A DNA stretch of 45,087 nt from Acetobacteraceae bacterium (lineage in GTDB: Bacteria; Pseudomonadota; Alphaproteobacteria; Acetobacterales; Acetobacteraceae): positions 1 through 45,087 of the forward strand of contig JAKFUL010000024.1 in the NCBI GenBank assembly GCA_021732665.1, given 5' to 3'. The position numbers and the translations under genes were made by a program. The notes beneath the pieces were generated by a model. It was not told the origin of the DNA and did not search any database. It saw nothing but the letters and a program-made list of their open reading frames with translations. This document shows, piece by piece, positions 15,801 to 24,128 of the stretch (positions are counted from its first letter, which is position 1; the number at the start of each line of letters is the position of its first letter).

Positions 15801-17386
15801 TCTCAGCCCATCTCGACCCCTTCACCGCCGAGCGCCTGCCGCCCCGCGGGCAATGGCCCGAATTCCATGGCCTGGAGGCGTTGGGCTACCCGGCACGGCT
15901 GAACTGCGCGGTGGAATTGCTGGACGGCAACCTCGCCACGCGCGCCGTCCACATCGCCATCCTCTCCCCCGGCGAAACGCTGACCTATGGCCAACTGGCC
16001 GGGCGGGTGAACCGCATCGCCAATGTGCTGACGCGGCGGATGGGCCTCGTGCCCGGCAATCGCGTGCTGCTGCGCGGGCCGAACAGCCCCTGGATGGTCG
16101 CGGCCTATTTCGCCGTGCTGAAGGCGGGGGGCGTGGTGGTGGCATCGATGCCGCTGCTGCGCGCCAAGGAATTGTCGCAGATGCTGGACCGCGCGGCCAT
16201 CACCCACGCGCTGTGCGACGCCAGGCTGGCCGGGGAGCTGCAAATGGCAGCACCCGCGCCGGCGCATCTCGCGCTGTGGGGCAATGGAGAGTTGGAGAGC
16301 CTCTGCGCCGCCGAGCCGGAAGAATTCGCCGCCTGCGACACCGCGGCCGATGATGTCTGCCTGCTCGGCTTCACCTCCGGCACGACCGGCGTGCCCAAGG
16401 CCACCATGCATTTCCACCGCGACATGCTGGCGATCTGCGATGCCTATTCGGCACAGGTGCTCGCCCCCGGCCCGGACGACATCTTCATCGGCTCGCCGCC
16501 GCTGGCCTTCACTTTCGGGTTGGGTGGCCTCGTGCTCTTCCCCTTCCGCGTCGGCGCTACCGCCACGCTGCTGGAACGCGCCTCGCCCGACGACCTGCTG
16601 CCGGCGATCCAGCAATACCGCGCCACCATCTGCTTCACCGCGCCCACCGCCTATCGCGCCATGGCGGCCAAGGCTTCGCAGTTCGACATTTCCTCACTGC
16701 GCAAATGCGTCTCGGCCGGGGAGACCCTGCCGCTGCCCATCTTTCAGGCCTGGCACGACGCCACGGGGCTGGAGCTGATGGACGGCATCGGCGCCACCGA
16801 ACTCCTGCATATCTTCATCGGTGCGCCGGCGGGGAAAATCCGCCCCGGCGCCACCGGTATCCCCGTCCCCGGCTACATCGCCTGCGTGCTGGACGAGAAC
16901 GGCCAGGAGGCGCCGCGCGGCACCCCCGGGCGCCTTGCCGTGAAAGGCCCCACCGGCTGCCGCTACCTCGATGACACCCGCCAGCTCATCTACGTGCAAA
17001 ACGGCTGGAACATCACCGGCGACACCTATGTCCAGGATGCGGACGGGTATTTCTGGTATCAGGCGCGGTCCGACGACATGATCATCTCGTCGGGCTACAA
17101 CATCGCGGGGCCGGAGGTGGAAGCCGCACTTCTGGCCCACCCGGCGGTGCGCGAGTGCGCCGTGGTCGGCACGCCCGACCCGGAGCGCGGCATGCTGGTG
17201 ACCGCCCATGTCGTGCTGCATGAAGGCCATGCGCCGGGGCCGGAGATGGCGAAGACCCTGCAGGATTTCGTCAAGGCCACGGTCGCGCCCTATAAATACC
17301 CCCGCCTCGTGCATTTCCCCGAGCAATTGCCGCGCACCGAAACCGGCAAGCTGCAACGCTTCGTGCTCCGGCACGAAAACCGCTAG
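15797..17386 (+). CDS. abmG: Aryl-CoA ligase, 2-aminobenzoate/benzoate-CoA ligase type
   Basis: This 529-residue AMP-forming ligase activates an aromatic acid with ATP and CoA, the entry step of the pathway. Motifs in order are GFTSGTTGVPKATMHFHRD (P-loop, about 190-208), DGIGATELLHIF (A5), LAVKGPTGCRYLDD, NGWNITGDTY (A7), DDMIISSGYNIAGPEVEAAL (A8 hinge) and the C-terminal PRTETGKLQR with the catalytic lysine. The start [16 protein letters not shown] resembles benzoate-CoA ligase relatives named 2-aminobenzoate-CoA ligase. The choice between 2-aminobenzoate, salicylate and benzoate cannot be made from sequence alone; the fused monooxygenase/reductase nearby favours 2-aminobenzoate. ATGA overlaps the dehydrogenase stop. 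Confidence 0.85.
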   Translation: MISAHLDPFTAERLPPRGQWPEFHGLEALGYPARLNCAVELLDGNLATRAVHIAILSPGETLTYGQLAGRVNRIANVLTRRMGLVPGNRVLLRGPNSPWMVAAYFAVLKAGGVVVASMPLLRAKELSQMLDRAAITHALCDARLAGELQMAAPAPAHLALWGNGELESLCAAEPEEFAACDTAADDVCLLGFTSGTTGVPKATMHFHRDMLAICDAYSAQVLAPGPDDIFIGSPPLAFTFGLGGLVLFPFRVGATATLLERASPDDLLPAIQQYRATICFTAPTAYRAMAAKASQFDISSLRKCVSAGETLPLPIFQAWHDATGLELMDGIGATELLHIFIGAPAGKIRPGATGIPVPGYIACVLDENGQEAPRGTPGRLAVKGPTGCRYLDDTRQLIYVQNGWNITGDTYVQDADGYFWYQARSDDMIISSGYNIAGPEVEAALLAHPAVRECAVVGTPDPERGMLVTAHVVLHEGHAPGPEMAKTLQDFVKATVAPYKYPRLVHFPEQLPRTETGKLQRFVLRHENR

Positions 17387-17395
17387 GATCAGGCC

Positions 17396-17788
17396 ATGCT
17401 GAAACAGATCGAACCCCCGGGCTGGCCCAAGCCGCGCGGCTATTCCAATGGCATGATGGGCGAGGGCCGCGTGCTGCTGGTGGGCGGCATGGTGGGCTGG
17501 GATTCCGAGCAGCGTTTTCCTGAGGATTTCGTGGCGCAGTGCCGCCAGGCGCTGGAGAACATCATGGCCGTGGTCGCCGCCGCCGGCGGCGGGCCTGAGC
17601 ATATCGGCCGGCTGACCTGGTATGTGACGGATATGGCCGAATACCGGGAGTCGCTGGCCGAGCTCGGCCCCGCCTATCGCGCCGTGATGGGCCGCCACTA
17701 CCCCGCCATGGCGCTGGTCCAGGTGGGCGCGCTGGTGGAGCCACAGGCCAGGGTGGAGATCGAGGCCACCGCCATCCTGCCGGCGTGA
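17396..17788 (+). CDS. RidA/YjgF-like protein lacking the deaminase arginine
   Basis: This 130-residue protein has the Rid (YjgF/YER057c/UK114) fold: [10 protein letters not shown] early, [14 protein letters not shown] in the middle helix, and [10 protein letters not shown] at the end. Typical RidA hydrolyses reactive enamines/imines using an arginine in the segment FPARSCVEVA of the E. coli protein. Here the matching segment is [10 protein letters not shown], so the arginine is a methionine. It may not be a classical deaminase, although its place at the end of a pathway that should produce an enamine (2-amino-5-oxocyclohexene-carboxyl-CoA) is suggestive. AGGATC ten bases upstream is the ribosome site. 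Its stop overlaps the queG start (GTGA). Confidence 0.82.
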   Translation: MLKQIEPPGWPKPRGYSNGMMGEGRVLLVGGMVGWDSEQRFPEDFVAQCRQALENIMAVVAAAGGGPEHIGRLTWYVTDMAEYRESLAELGPAYRAVMGRHYPAMALVQVGALVEPQARVEIEATAILPA

Positions 17789-18810
17789 ACCCGCGGGCCG
17801 CCATCGCCGCCGCGGCGCGGGCACAGGGTTTCGATGCCGTGGGCTTTACACAGGCCGTGCTCCCGGATGAGGTGCGGGCGCGGCTGGATGCGCATCTGGC
17901 GGCCGGTGAACATGGCTCCATGGAATGGATGGAACGGCGCATGGAACAGCGCGCCCAGCCCCGCGCGCTGTGGCCCGAGGCGGTGAGCGTGATCTCGCTG
18001 GGCCTGAATTACGGCCCGGAGGGCGACCCCATGGCGGCCCTGGCCCGCCGCTCCCACGCCACCATCAGCGTCTATGCGCAGGGGCGGGATTACCATGACG
18101 TGGTGAAGAAGCGCCTGAAGGCGCTCGGGCAATGGCTGGCCCGGGAATATCGTGGCGAGCAGCTGAAGGTCTTTGTCGACACCGCGCCGGTCGCCGAAAA
18201 GCCGCTGGCGCAGCAGGCGGGGCTGGGCTGGCAGGGCAAGCACACCAACCTGGTCTCCCGCCGCCATGGCAGCTGGCTGTTCCTGGGCGAGATTTTCACG
18301 AGTCTGGCGATCGAGCCTGATCCTCCCGGCGGCGATCATTGCGGCCAGTGCCGCGCCTGCCTGGATGCCTGCCCGACCCGGGCCTTCCCCGCGCCCTACC
18401 GGCTGGATGCGCGACGCTGCATTTCCTACCTGACGATCGAGCATGCCGGGCCGATCCCGGAGGAATTTCGCCCGGCGATGGGCAACCGGATCTATGGCTG
18501 CGATGACTGCCTGGCGGTCTGCCCCTGGAACAAATTTGCCCAGACCGCGCGGGCGTTTTCCGCCAGCGAGGCCGCGGCAAACCCGCCGCTGGCCGAGCTG
18601 GCCGCGCTGGATGATGCCGGCTTCCGGGCACGGTTTTCCGGCTCCGCCATCAAGCGCATCGGCGTGGCCCGCTTTCTGCGCAACGTCATGATCGGCATCG
18701 GCAATTCTGGCGACCCGGCGCTGCGCCCGGCCGCCCAGGCGCATACCGAGAGCACCGACCCGGTGCTGGCCGAGGCGGCGCGTTGGGCGGCGGCAAGGCT
18801 CGCGGCATGA
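17785..18810 (+). CDS. queG: Epoxyqueuosine reductase QueG
   Basis: This 341-residue cobalamin and iron-sulfur enzyme carries out the last step of queuosine synthesis in tRNA, reducing epoxyqueuosine to queuosine. Two [4Fe-4S] ferredoxin-type cysteine sets are present: [12 protein letters not shown] (Cys186, 189, 192, 196) with Cys212, and CDDCLAVCP (239, 242, 246). The acidic residue in [12 protein letters not shown] (Asp132) corresponds to the proposed proton donor. The start is GTG at 17785, overlapping the RidA-like stop as GTGA; there is no better ATG. Length is normal for the family, without the extra C-terminal HEAT domain seen in some. It is followed by queC with an ATGA overlap, so translation is coupled. 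Confidence 0.93.
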   Translation: MNPRAAIAAAARAQGFDAVGFTQAVLPDEVRARLDAHLAAGEHGSMEWMERRMEQRAQPRALWPEAVSVISLGLNYGPEGDPMAALARRSHATISVYAQGRDYHDVVKKRLKALGQWLAREYRGEQLKVFVDTAPVAEKPLAQQAGLGWQGKHTNLVSRRHGSWLFLGEIFTSLAIEPDPPGGDHCGQCRACLDACPTRAFPAPYRLDARRCISYLTIEHAGPIPEEFRPAMGNRIYGCDDCLAVCPWNKFAQTARAFSASEAAANPPLAELAALDDAGFRARFSGSAIKRIGVARFLRNVMIGIGNSGDPALRPAAQAHTESTDPVLAEAARWAAARLAA

Positions 18811-19523
18811 CCCCGCCCGTCGATGGCAATCGGCCGGGCGGCAGCGCCCTCGTGCTCTTCTCCGGCGGCCAGGACAGCGCCACCTGCCTGGCCTGGGCGC
18901 TGGAGCGCTTCGACCATGTCGAGACGCTGGGCTTCGATTATGGCCAGCGCCATCTCGTGGAACTCGAATGCCGCGCCACCTTGCGCGCCGGCATGGCGTC
19001 ACCGCGCCTGGGGCCCGACCATACGCTGCACATCGCCACCCTCGCCGAAATCGGCGGCTCGGCGCTGACGGAGCAACGAGAAATCGCGCTGCGCGAGGAC
19101 GGGTTGCCCAACACCTTCGTTCCCGGCCGCAACCTGATTTTCCTCACCTTCGCCGCCGCGCTCGCCGCGCGTCGCGGCATCCGCCACCTCGTGGGCGGCA
19201 TGTGCGAGACCGATTACTCGGGCTATCCGGATTGCCGCGACGACACGCTGAAATCGCTCCAGGCCACGCTGAACCTGGGCATGGCCACGCGCCTCGTGCT
19301 GCACACCCCGCTGATGTGGTTGGACAAGGCGGCGACATGGCGGCTGGCGGAAAGCCTGGGTGGGGCGGCGCTGGTGGAGCTGATCCGGGCCGAGAGCCAT
19401 TCCTGCTACCTCGGCGATCGCGCGCCAAACCCCTGGGGGCCGGGCTGCGGGCATTGCCCGGCCTGTGACTTGCGCGCCCGGGGCTGGCAGGCCTATGCCG
19501 CCGGCCATGAGCATTCCCCATAG
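18807..19523 (+). CDS. queC: 7-cyano-7-deazaguanine (preQ0) synthase QueC
   Basis: This 238-residue ATP-dependent enzyme converts carboxy-deazaguanine to preQ0, the nitrile precursor of queuosine. The PP-loop SGGQDS is at residues 19-24. GFDYGQRH and [17 protein letters not shown] follow, and the zinc site is Cys200, Cys214, Cys217 and Cys220 (last three in CGHCPAC). The start at ATG 18807 overlaps the queG stop. The frame continues upstream to 18783, but the first eight residues lie inside queG and are not needed. The first 14 residues before the PP-loop are a little longer than in E. coli QueC. Other de novo genes (queD, queE, queF) are not in this window. Confidence 0.93.
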   Translation: MTPPVDGNRPGGSALVLFSGGQDSATCLAWALERFDHVETLGFDYGQRHLVELECRATLRAGMASPRLGPDHTLHIATLAEIGGSALTEQREIALREDGLPNTFVPGRNLIFLTFAAALAARRGIRHLVGGMCETDYSGYPDCRDDTLKSLQATLNLGMATRLVLHTPLMWLDKAATWRLAESLGGAALVELIRAESHSCYLGDRAPNPWGPGCGHCPACDLRARGWQAYAAGHEHSP

Positions 19524-20067
19524 ACGGCGCGAGGGGTTTTTCGCCCTCGCGGCCTTCGCGCTTTGCATCCCCGCCGCGAATTGGCTGATCGGCCATGTCG
19601 GCACCTTTTGCGTACCGCAGGGGCCATGCCTGATTCCCGTGGCGCCTGGGATCTCGGCCCCCTCCGGCGTGCTGATGATCGGCCTGGCGCTGGTGTTGCG
19701 GGACCTGGTGCAGCGCAGGCTCGGGCTGGGCTGGGCGGCGGGCGCCATTCTGGCGGGCTCGGCGCTTTCCGCCCTGGTGGCGCCGCCGGCGCTGGTCGTC
19801 GCCTCGGCCATTGCCTTCCTGCTCAGCGAGCTGGCGGACCTCGCCGTCTACACGCCCCTGGCACGGCGCGGGCTGGTGCGGGCGGTGGCGCTCAGCGGCC
19901 TGGCCGGGCTGGCGGTGGACAGCGTGGTGTTCCTCTGGCTCGCCTTCGGCAGCCTGGATTTTCTCGCCGGCCAGATGCTCGGCAAGGCGTGGATGGTGCT
20001 GCTCGCCCTGCCGGTGATGGCCTGGCTGAAGCGCCGCGACGAGAGGCTGGGGCTGTTGCCGGCCTGA
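19507..20067 (+). CDS. VUT family transporter (queuosine precursor transporter, YhhQ-like)
   Basis: This 186-residue inner-membrane protein has about five to six hydrophobic segments (for example [72 protein letters not shown] and [12 protein letters not shown]). [13 protein letters not shown] and [15 protein letters not shown] match the conserved blocks of the VUT/DUF165 family, some members of which import preQ0/preQ1. The start at ATG 19507 lies 17 bases inside the end of queC, so all three queuosine genes are coupled. The context supports a role in salvaging deazapurine precursors. The stop codon directly abuts that of cueR on the other strand. Confidence 0.85.
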   Translation: MSIPHRRREGFFALAAFALCIPAANWLIGHVGTFCVPQGPCLIPVAPGISAPSGVLMIGLALVLRDLVQRRLGLGWAAGAILAGSALSALVAPPALVVASAIAFLLSELADLAVYTPLARRGLVRAVALSGLAGLAVDSVVFLWLAFGSLDFLAGQMLGKAWMVLLALPVMAWLKRRDERLGLLPA

Positions 20068-20466
20068 TCAGGCCGTCTTGCGCTGGGACAGATCATCCAG
20101 GATCGGGCAATCCGGCCTGGCATCGCCATGGCAGTTCTCGGCCAGGTGGTCGATGCTGGTGACCATCCCTTCCAGCTCGGTGATCCTTCCCCGCAGCGCC
20201 GCCGCATGGGCCAGCGCCAGCGCCTTCACATCCGCGCTGGCCCGGCCGCGGTCATTCCACAGCGCCAGCAGGTCGGCGATCTGCTTGATGGAGAATCCGA
20301 GATCCCGCGCGCGTCGGATGAACCGCAGCCGATGCAGATCGGTCTCAGTGTAATGCCGGTAGTTGCTGTCGGAGCGCGTGGCCTGGGGGATCAACCCCTG
20401 CTGCTCATACCAGCGGATCATCTTGGCGGAGACGCCGGTGGCGCTCGCTGCCTGGCCTATGTTCAT
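20068..20466 (-). CDS. cueR: Copper-responsive MerR-family regulator CueR
   Basis: This 132-residue MerR-type activator has an N-terminal helix-turn-helix (MNIGQAASATGVSAKMIRWY, then YRHY), a long dimer helix (about 80-110) and the metal loop NCHGDARPDCP. Cys112 and Cys120 fall at the same positions as the Cu(I) ligands of E. coli CueR. Cu(I) binding should make it twist promoters with 19-bp spacers, as found at 22608-22676. It is downstream of copA, with ATGA overlap, giving a copA-cueR operon in which the regulator is induced with the pump. Ag(I) or Au(I) sensing is also possible for this family. Confidence 0.93.
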   Translation of the reverse strand: MNIGQAASATGVSAKMIRWYEQQGLIPQATRSDSNYRHYTETDLHRLRFIRRARDLGFSIKQIADLLALWNDRGRASADVKALALAHAAALRGRITELEGMVTSIDHLAENCHGDARPDCPILDDLSQRKTA

Positions 20467-22601
20467 GCCTTCACTCCACGCAGTCTCAGGGCGTTGGCCA
20501 AAACGAACACGCTGGACAAGCCCATCGCGCCCGCTGCCAACATGGGGGAAAGTCCGGGGCCGCCGAAAGGTTGCAACGCGCCGGCAGCGATCGGTAGCAA
20601 GGCCGCGTTGTAGCCGAAGGCCCAGCCAAGATTCTGTCTGATATTGGCCATCGTGGCCCGCGCGATGGCGATGGCGCTGGCCACGCCGCGCGGGTCGCCG
20701 GCCATCAGCACCACCCCTGCACTCTCGATGGCGATGTCGGTGCCGGTGCCCATGGCGATGCCCACGCCGGAAGCGGCCAGGGCGGGGGCGTCATTCACCC
20801 CGTCGCCGACGAAGGCGATATCGGCCCGTCCTTGCAGGGCGGCGAGTTTTTCCGGTGGCAGCAGGCCGCCGCGCGCGTCGTCGATGCCAAGCTCGGCCGC
20901 CAGCGCGGCCACGGCGCGGGGGTGGTCGCCGCTCAGGATCATCAGCGAGAGGCCCTGGGCGCGCAGGCTGGCCAGGGCGGCGGCGCTGCCGGGCCGCAGG
21001 GTGTCCGCCACCAGCAGCAGGCCGGCGGGCTGGCCGTCCACGGCCACGAAGACCGGGGTCTGGGTGCGCGCGCCGGCCAGGGCCTCCAGCGCCGCCGGGT
21101 CCACCCCCTGGGCGCGCAGCCAGGCGGCGGAACCGACCACCACCGCCCGCCCTTCGACCACGCCGCGCGCCCCCTGCCCTGCTTCGGTGGCGAAATCGCT
21201 CACCGGGGCCGGGTTGAGGTGGGCGGCCAGGATGGCATGGGCGATGGGGTGTTCGCTGCGCGCCTCCACGGCGGCGGCCTGAGCCAGCAGCGCCTCGGCC
21301 TCGAAGCCCGGCAGGGGCAGGGTTTCGACCAGGGCCGGCCGGCCTTCGGTCAGCGTGCCGGTCTTGTCGAAGCCCACACGCTTGACCTGCGCCAGGCGTT
21401 GCAGCGCGTCGCCCTGGCGGAACAGCACGCCGAGCGACGCGGCCCGGCCCATGCCCACCATGATGGAGACCGGCGTGGCCAGGCCCATGGCGCAGGGGCA
21501 GGCGATGATCAGCACCGCCACCGCATGGGTCAGCGCCACCGCGAGCGAGGGGCCGAAGGCGAGCCAGACGATGAAGGTGAAGGCCGCCAGCGCCATCACC
21601 GCGGGCACGAACCACAGGGTGATGCGGTCGACCAGCGCCTGGATGGGCATGCGGGTGTTCTGCGCCCGCTCGACCATGGCGATGATGCCCGAGAGCAGCG
21701 TCTCGGCGCCCAGCTTGTCGGCGCGTATCGTCAGCGCGCCGCCCTGGTTGATGCTGCCGCCCAGCACGGCGTCACCGGGGCCGCGGGCGACCGGCATGGG
21801 CTCGCCGGTGAACATGGATTGGTCGATATGGGATTGGCCCTCCAGCACGGTGCCGTCGGTCGGTACCGCCTCGCCCGGTCGGACCAGCAAAGCATCGCCC
21901 AGGGCGAGGGCGGCGAGCGGCACCTCGGTGCCATCGGCGCGCCGTGCCGTGCGGGGTGCCAGGCGCGTCAGGCTCCGGATGGCGTCCGAGGCCTGGCCGC
22001 GGGCGCGGGCTTCCAGCCAGCGGCCCAGCAGCACCAGGGCGACGATGACGCCGGCGGATTCGAAATACACCGGCTCGCCCGGGCTCAGCACCATCGTGGC
22101 CATGGAAAACACCCAGGCCGCGCCGGCGCCCATGGCGACCAGCGCGTTCATGTCGGGCTCGCGCCGCCAGAGCGCCGGCAGGCCGGCGCGGAAGAAGCGC
22201 AGGCCCGGGCCGAAGAGGATGGCGCTGGCCAGCGCGGCCTGGATCAGCGCGGTGTCGCCCAGCCAGTGGTGCCAGGTCGGCCAGACATGGCCCGGCATTT
22301 CCAGCAGCAGCAGCGGCAGGGCCATGGCCAGCGAAACCGCCGCGGCCAGGGCAAACGCATGCTGCTCGGCCGCCCGCGCGGCGCCACGATCCTCGGCCTG
22401 CTGGTGCTGGTGGGCGGAATATCCGGCCTCCTCCACCGCCGCCAGCAGTGCGGCCAGCGGCACGGCCCCGGCCACGGAGGCCCGCTCGGTGGCGAGGTTG
22501 ACCTGCGCCGAGGTCACCCCCGGCACGGCCTCCAGCGCACGGGCGACGCGGCCGACGCAGGCGGCGCAGCTCATGCCATCGATGACGAGATCTGTTTCCA
22601 T
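20463..22601 (-). CDS. copA: Cu(I)-exporting P1B-type ATPase CopA
   Basis: This 712-residue inner-membrane pump exports cytosolic Cu(I) using ATP. One N-terminal heavy-metal domain has GMSCAAC (Cys12, Cys15). Membrane helices lie at about 83-101, 117-131, 152-170, 180-193, 330-348 and 357-385. The actuator motif is TGEP (265), the ion-site motif CPC (368-370), the phosphorylated aspartate DKTGT (Asp412), SEHP (451-452) in the nucleotide domain, and GDGVNDAPAL near the end. Between the metal-binding domain and first helix is a His-containing stretch (AHQHQQ, 63-68). The start at ATG 22601 gives METDLVIDGM. There is no Shine-Dalgarno sequence, and the CueR-type promoter is so close that the mRNA may be leaderless. 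Confidence 0.94.
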   Translation of the reverse strand: METDLVIDGMSCAACVGRVARALEAVPGVTSAQVNLATERASVAGAVPLAALLAAVEEAGYSAHQHQQAEDRGAARAAEQHAFALAAAVSLAMALPLLLLEMPGHVWPTWHHWLGDTALIQAALASAILFGPGLRFFRAGLPALWRREPDMNALVAMGAGAAWVFSMATMVLSPGEPVYFESAGVIVALVLLGRWLEARARGQASDAIRSLTRLAPRTARRADGTEVPLAALALGDALLVRPGEAVPTDGTVLEGQSHIDQSMFTGEPMPVARGPGDAVLGGSINQGGALTIRADKLGAETLLSGIIAMVERAQNTRMPIQALVDRITLWFVPAVMALAAFTFIVWLAFGPSLAVALTHAVAVLIIACPCAMGLATPVSIMVGMGRAASLGVLFRQGDALQRLAQVKRVGFDKTGTLTEGRPALVETLPLPGFEAEALLAQAAAVEARSEHPIAHAILAAHLNPAPVSDFATEAGQGARGVVEGRAVVVGSAAWLRAQGVDPAALEALAGARTQTPVFVAVDGQPAGLLLVADTLRPGSAAALASLRAQGLSLMILSGDHPRAVAALAAELGIDDARGGLLPPEKLAALQGRADIAFVGDGVNDAPALAASGVGIAMGTGTDIAIESAGVVLMAGDPRGVASAIAIARATMANIRQNLGWAFGYNAALLPIAAGALQPFGGPGLSPMLAAGAMGLSSVFVLANALRLRGVKA

Positions 22602-22607
22602 GCCAAG

Positions 22608-22638
22608 CGAAATGGGTTTTCCAATATGGGAAGGTCAA
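22608..22638 (-). promoter_or_regulatory. CueR-type promoter of copA-cueR
   Basis: On the minus strand TTGACC (22638-22633) is followed by the 19-base spacer TTCCCATATTGGAAAACCC, carrying the TTCC/GGAA dyad of CueR boxes. The E. coli copA box also begins TTGACCTTCCC with a 19-base spacer. The -10 position (ATTTCG, 22613-22608) is a weak match. Predicted transcription starts at or next to the copA ATG (22601). Confidence 0.7.
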
Positions 22639-22645
22639 TAGGCGC

Positions 22646-22676
22646 TTGACCTTGCCATATGGTCAGGCGCGAAGCT
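22646..22676 (+). promoter_or_regulatory. CueR-type promoter of copZ
   Basis: On the plus strand TTGACC (22646-22651) is followed by a 19-base spacer starting TTGCCATATGGTCAGG. CCTTGCCATATGGtCAgG is a near-perfect palindrome of the CueR type, with two mismatches. The -10 (GAAGCT, 22671-22676) is poor. The -35 of this promoter and that of copA face each other as GGTCAA-N7-TTGACC. The copZ ATG (22683) is where transcription would start. Confidence 0.65.
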
Positions 22677-22682
22677 GATGCC

Positions 22683-22892
22683 ATGACCCAGATCAACCTT
22701 ATCCTCCCTGCAATGCATTGTGACGGTTGCATCCGCGCCGTGACCAAGGTGGCGCAGAAGCTGGACCCCGCGGCGACGGTGAAGACCGAGCTGGCAACCC
22801 ATGCCGCCAGCTTCACAGGCGCGCTGGACGAGGCAGCCCTGCGCGCCGCGCTGGCCCGCGCGGGCTTCCCGCCGGGGGGCGATGCGGATTAG
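22683..22892 (+). CDS. copZ: Heavy-metal-associated domain protein, copper chaperone CopZ-like
   Basis: This 69-residue single HMA domain has the metal motif MHCDGC (Cys13, Cys16), a conservative variant of GMTCxxC in which the preceding residue is Ala. Its beta-alpha-beta pattern (INLILPAM ... AVTKVAQKL ... VKTELATHAASFTG) fits a copper chaperone that delivers Cu(I) to CopA or CueR in the cytosol. It is divergent from copA, with its own CueR-type box. The ATG at 22683 is preferred over the upstream start at 22659, which lies inside the promoter. No ribosome-binding site is seen. Confidence 0.85.
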   Translation: MTQINLILPAMHCDGCIRAVTKVAQKLDPAATVKTELATHAASFTGALDEAALRAALARAGFPPGGDAD

Positions 22893-22925
22893 TTTCGCTC
22901 CGTACCGCAACCCCGAGGATTTCCT

Positions 22926-24128
22926 ATGCCCGCCCTGGCCGACCGCCTGAATGATGTGAAAGTCTCCGCCTCCACCGTCATGAGCGTGAAAGCGCGCGAA
23001 TTGGCGGCGAAGGGCATCGAGGTGATCGCGCTCACCGTGGGCGAGCCGGATTTCGCCACGCCGTCGCATGCGATCGAGGCCGCGCATCAGGCGGCGCTGT
23101 CGGGCGACACCAAATATCCGGCACAGGATGGCAGCCCGGCGCTGAAGGCCGCGGTGCAGCGGAAATTCAAGCGCGACAACAATCTCGACTACGCGCTGGA
23201 CGAGATCATGGTCGGCAATGGCGGCAAGCAGATCATCTTCAACGCCTTCATGGCGACGCTGAACGAGGGCGACGAGGTGGTGATCCCCGCGCCCTACTGG
23301 ATCAGCTATGCCGATATGGCGAAGGTCGCCGGCGGCAAGCCGGTGCTGGTGAACTGCCCGCAGAACAATGGCTTCAAGCTGCGCCCCGAGGATCTGGAAG
23401 CCGCGATCACCCCGCGCACCAAGTGGCTGCTGCTGAATTTTCCGTCCAACCCGACGGGTGCGGCCTGTTCGCGCGAGGAGATGAAGGCCATCGCCGAGGT
23501 GATGCTCCGGCATCCCGACGTCTGGATTCTGACGGATGATATGTATGAACATGTTATCTATGACGGCTTCGAGTTCTGCACCATCGCCGAGGTCGAGCCC
23601 CGGCTGAAGGAACGCACGCTCACCGTGAACGGCGCCTCCAAGGCCTATGCCATGACGGGCTGGCGCATCGGCTTCTGCGGCGGGCCGAAGGGCTTGATCA
23701 AGGGCATGGTCAACATGCAGGGCCAGGCGACGAGCGGCGTCTCCAGCGTCGGCCAGGCCGCCGCCGCCGCCGCGCTGGACGGGCCGCAGGCGCTGGTGGC
23801 CGAGCGCGCGGAGATCTTCCGCGCCCGCCGCGACATGGTGGTGGAGATGCTCAACGCCGCCCCGGGCGTGAGCTGCCACAAGCCCGAGGGCGCCTTCTAC
23901 GTCTTCCCCAACATCGCGGGATGCATCGGCAAGACCACCAGGGGGGGCACGAAGATCGAGACCGACACCGACTTCGCCCTGGCCCTGCTGGCCGAAAAAC
24001 ATGTCGGCACGGTGATGGGCGCCGCCTATGGCATGAGCCCCTATATCCGCGTCTCCTACGCCACCGACACCGAAAGCCTGCGCGAGGCCTGCACGCGCAT
24101 CCAGGAGTTCTGCCGGGAATTGTCTTGA
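22926..24128 (+). CDS. aspC: Aspartate/aromatic aminotransferase, class I, PLP-dependent
   Basis: This 400-residue fold-type I aminotransferase of the I-beta subgroup transfers amino groups between aspartate (or prephenate/aromatic acids) and 2-oxoglutarate. Visible features are TVGEPDFATP near residue 38, KYPAQDG (about 61-67), NFPSNPTGAACS (about 171-182), the PLP lysine in NGASKAYAMTGWRIGF, and the C-terminal arginine that binds the substrate carboxylate in SPYIRVSYAT. Length is typical. Alphaproteobacterial members often have double aspartate/prephenate specificity; this cannot be decided here. It lies 33 bases after copZ, and the next gene (GNAT) overlaps its stop codon. Confidence 0.88.
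   Translation: MPALADRLNDVKVSASTVMSVKARELAAKGIEVIALTVGEPDFATPSHAIEAAHQAALSGDTKYPAQDGSPALKAAVQRKFKRDNNLDYALDEIMVGNGGKQIIFNAFMATLNEGDEVVIPAPYWISYADMAKVAGGKPVLVNCPQNNGFKLRPEDLEAAITPRTKWLLLNFPSNPTGAACSREEMKAIAEVMLRHPDVWILTDDMYEHVIYDGFEFCTIAEVEPRLKERTLTVNGASKAYAMTGWRIGFCGGPKGLIKGMVNMQGQATSGVSSVGQAAAAAALDGPQALVAERAEIFRARRDMVVEMLNAAPGVSCHKPEGAFYVFPNIAGCIGKTTRGGTKIETDTDFALALLAEKHVGTVMGAAYGMSPYIRVSYATDTESLREACTRIQEFCRELS

Noticed and set aside
17396..17788. Simple annotation of the first Rid protein as the housekeeping RidA deaminase
   Set aside because: The arginine required for RidA imine hydrolysis is replaced by Met, so the standard function should not be transferred.
20832..22649. Plus-strand frame of 605 codons opposite copA
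   Set aside because: Gln/His/Gly-rich antisense shadow of copA; no domain or ribosome site.
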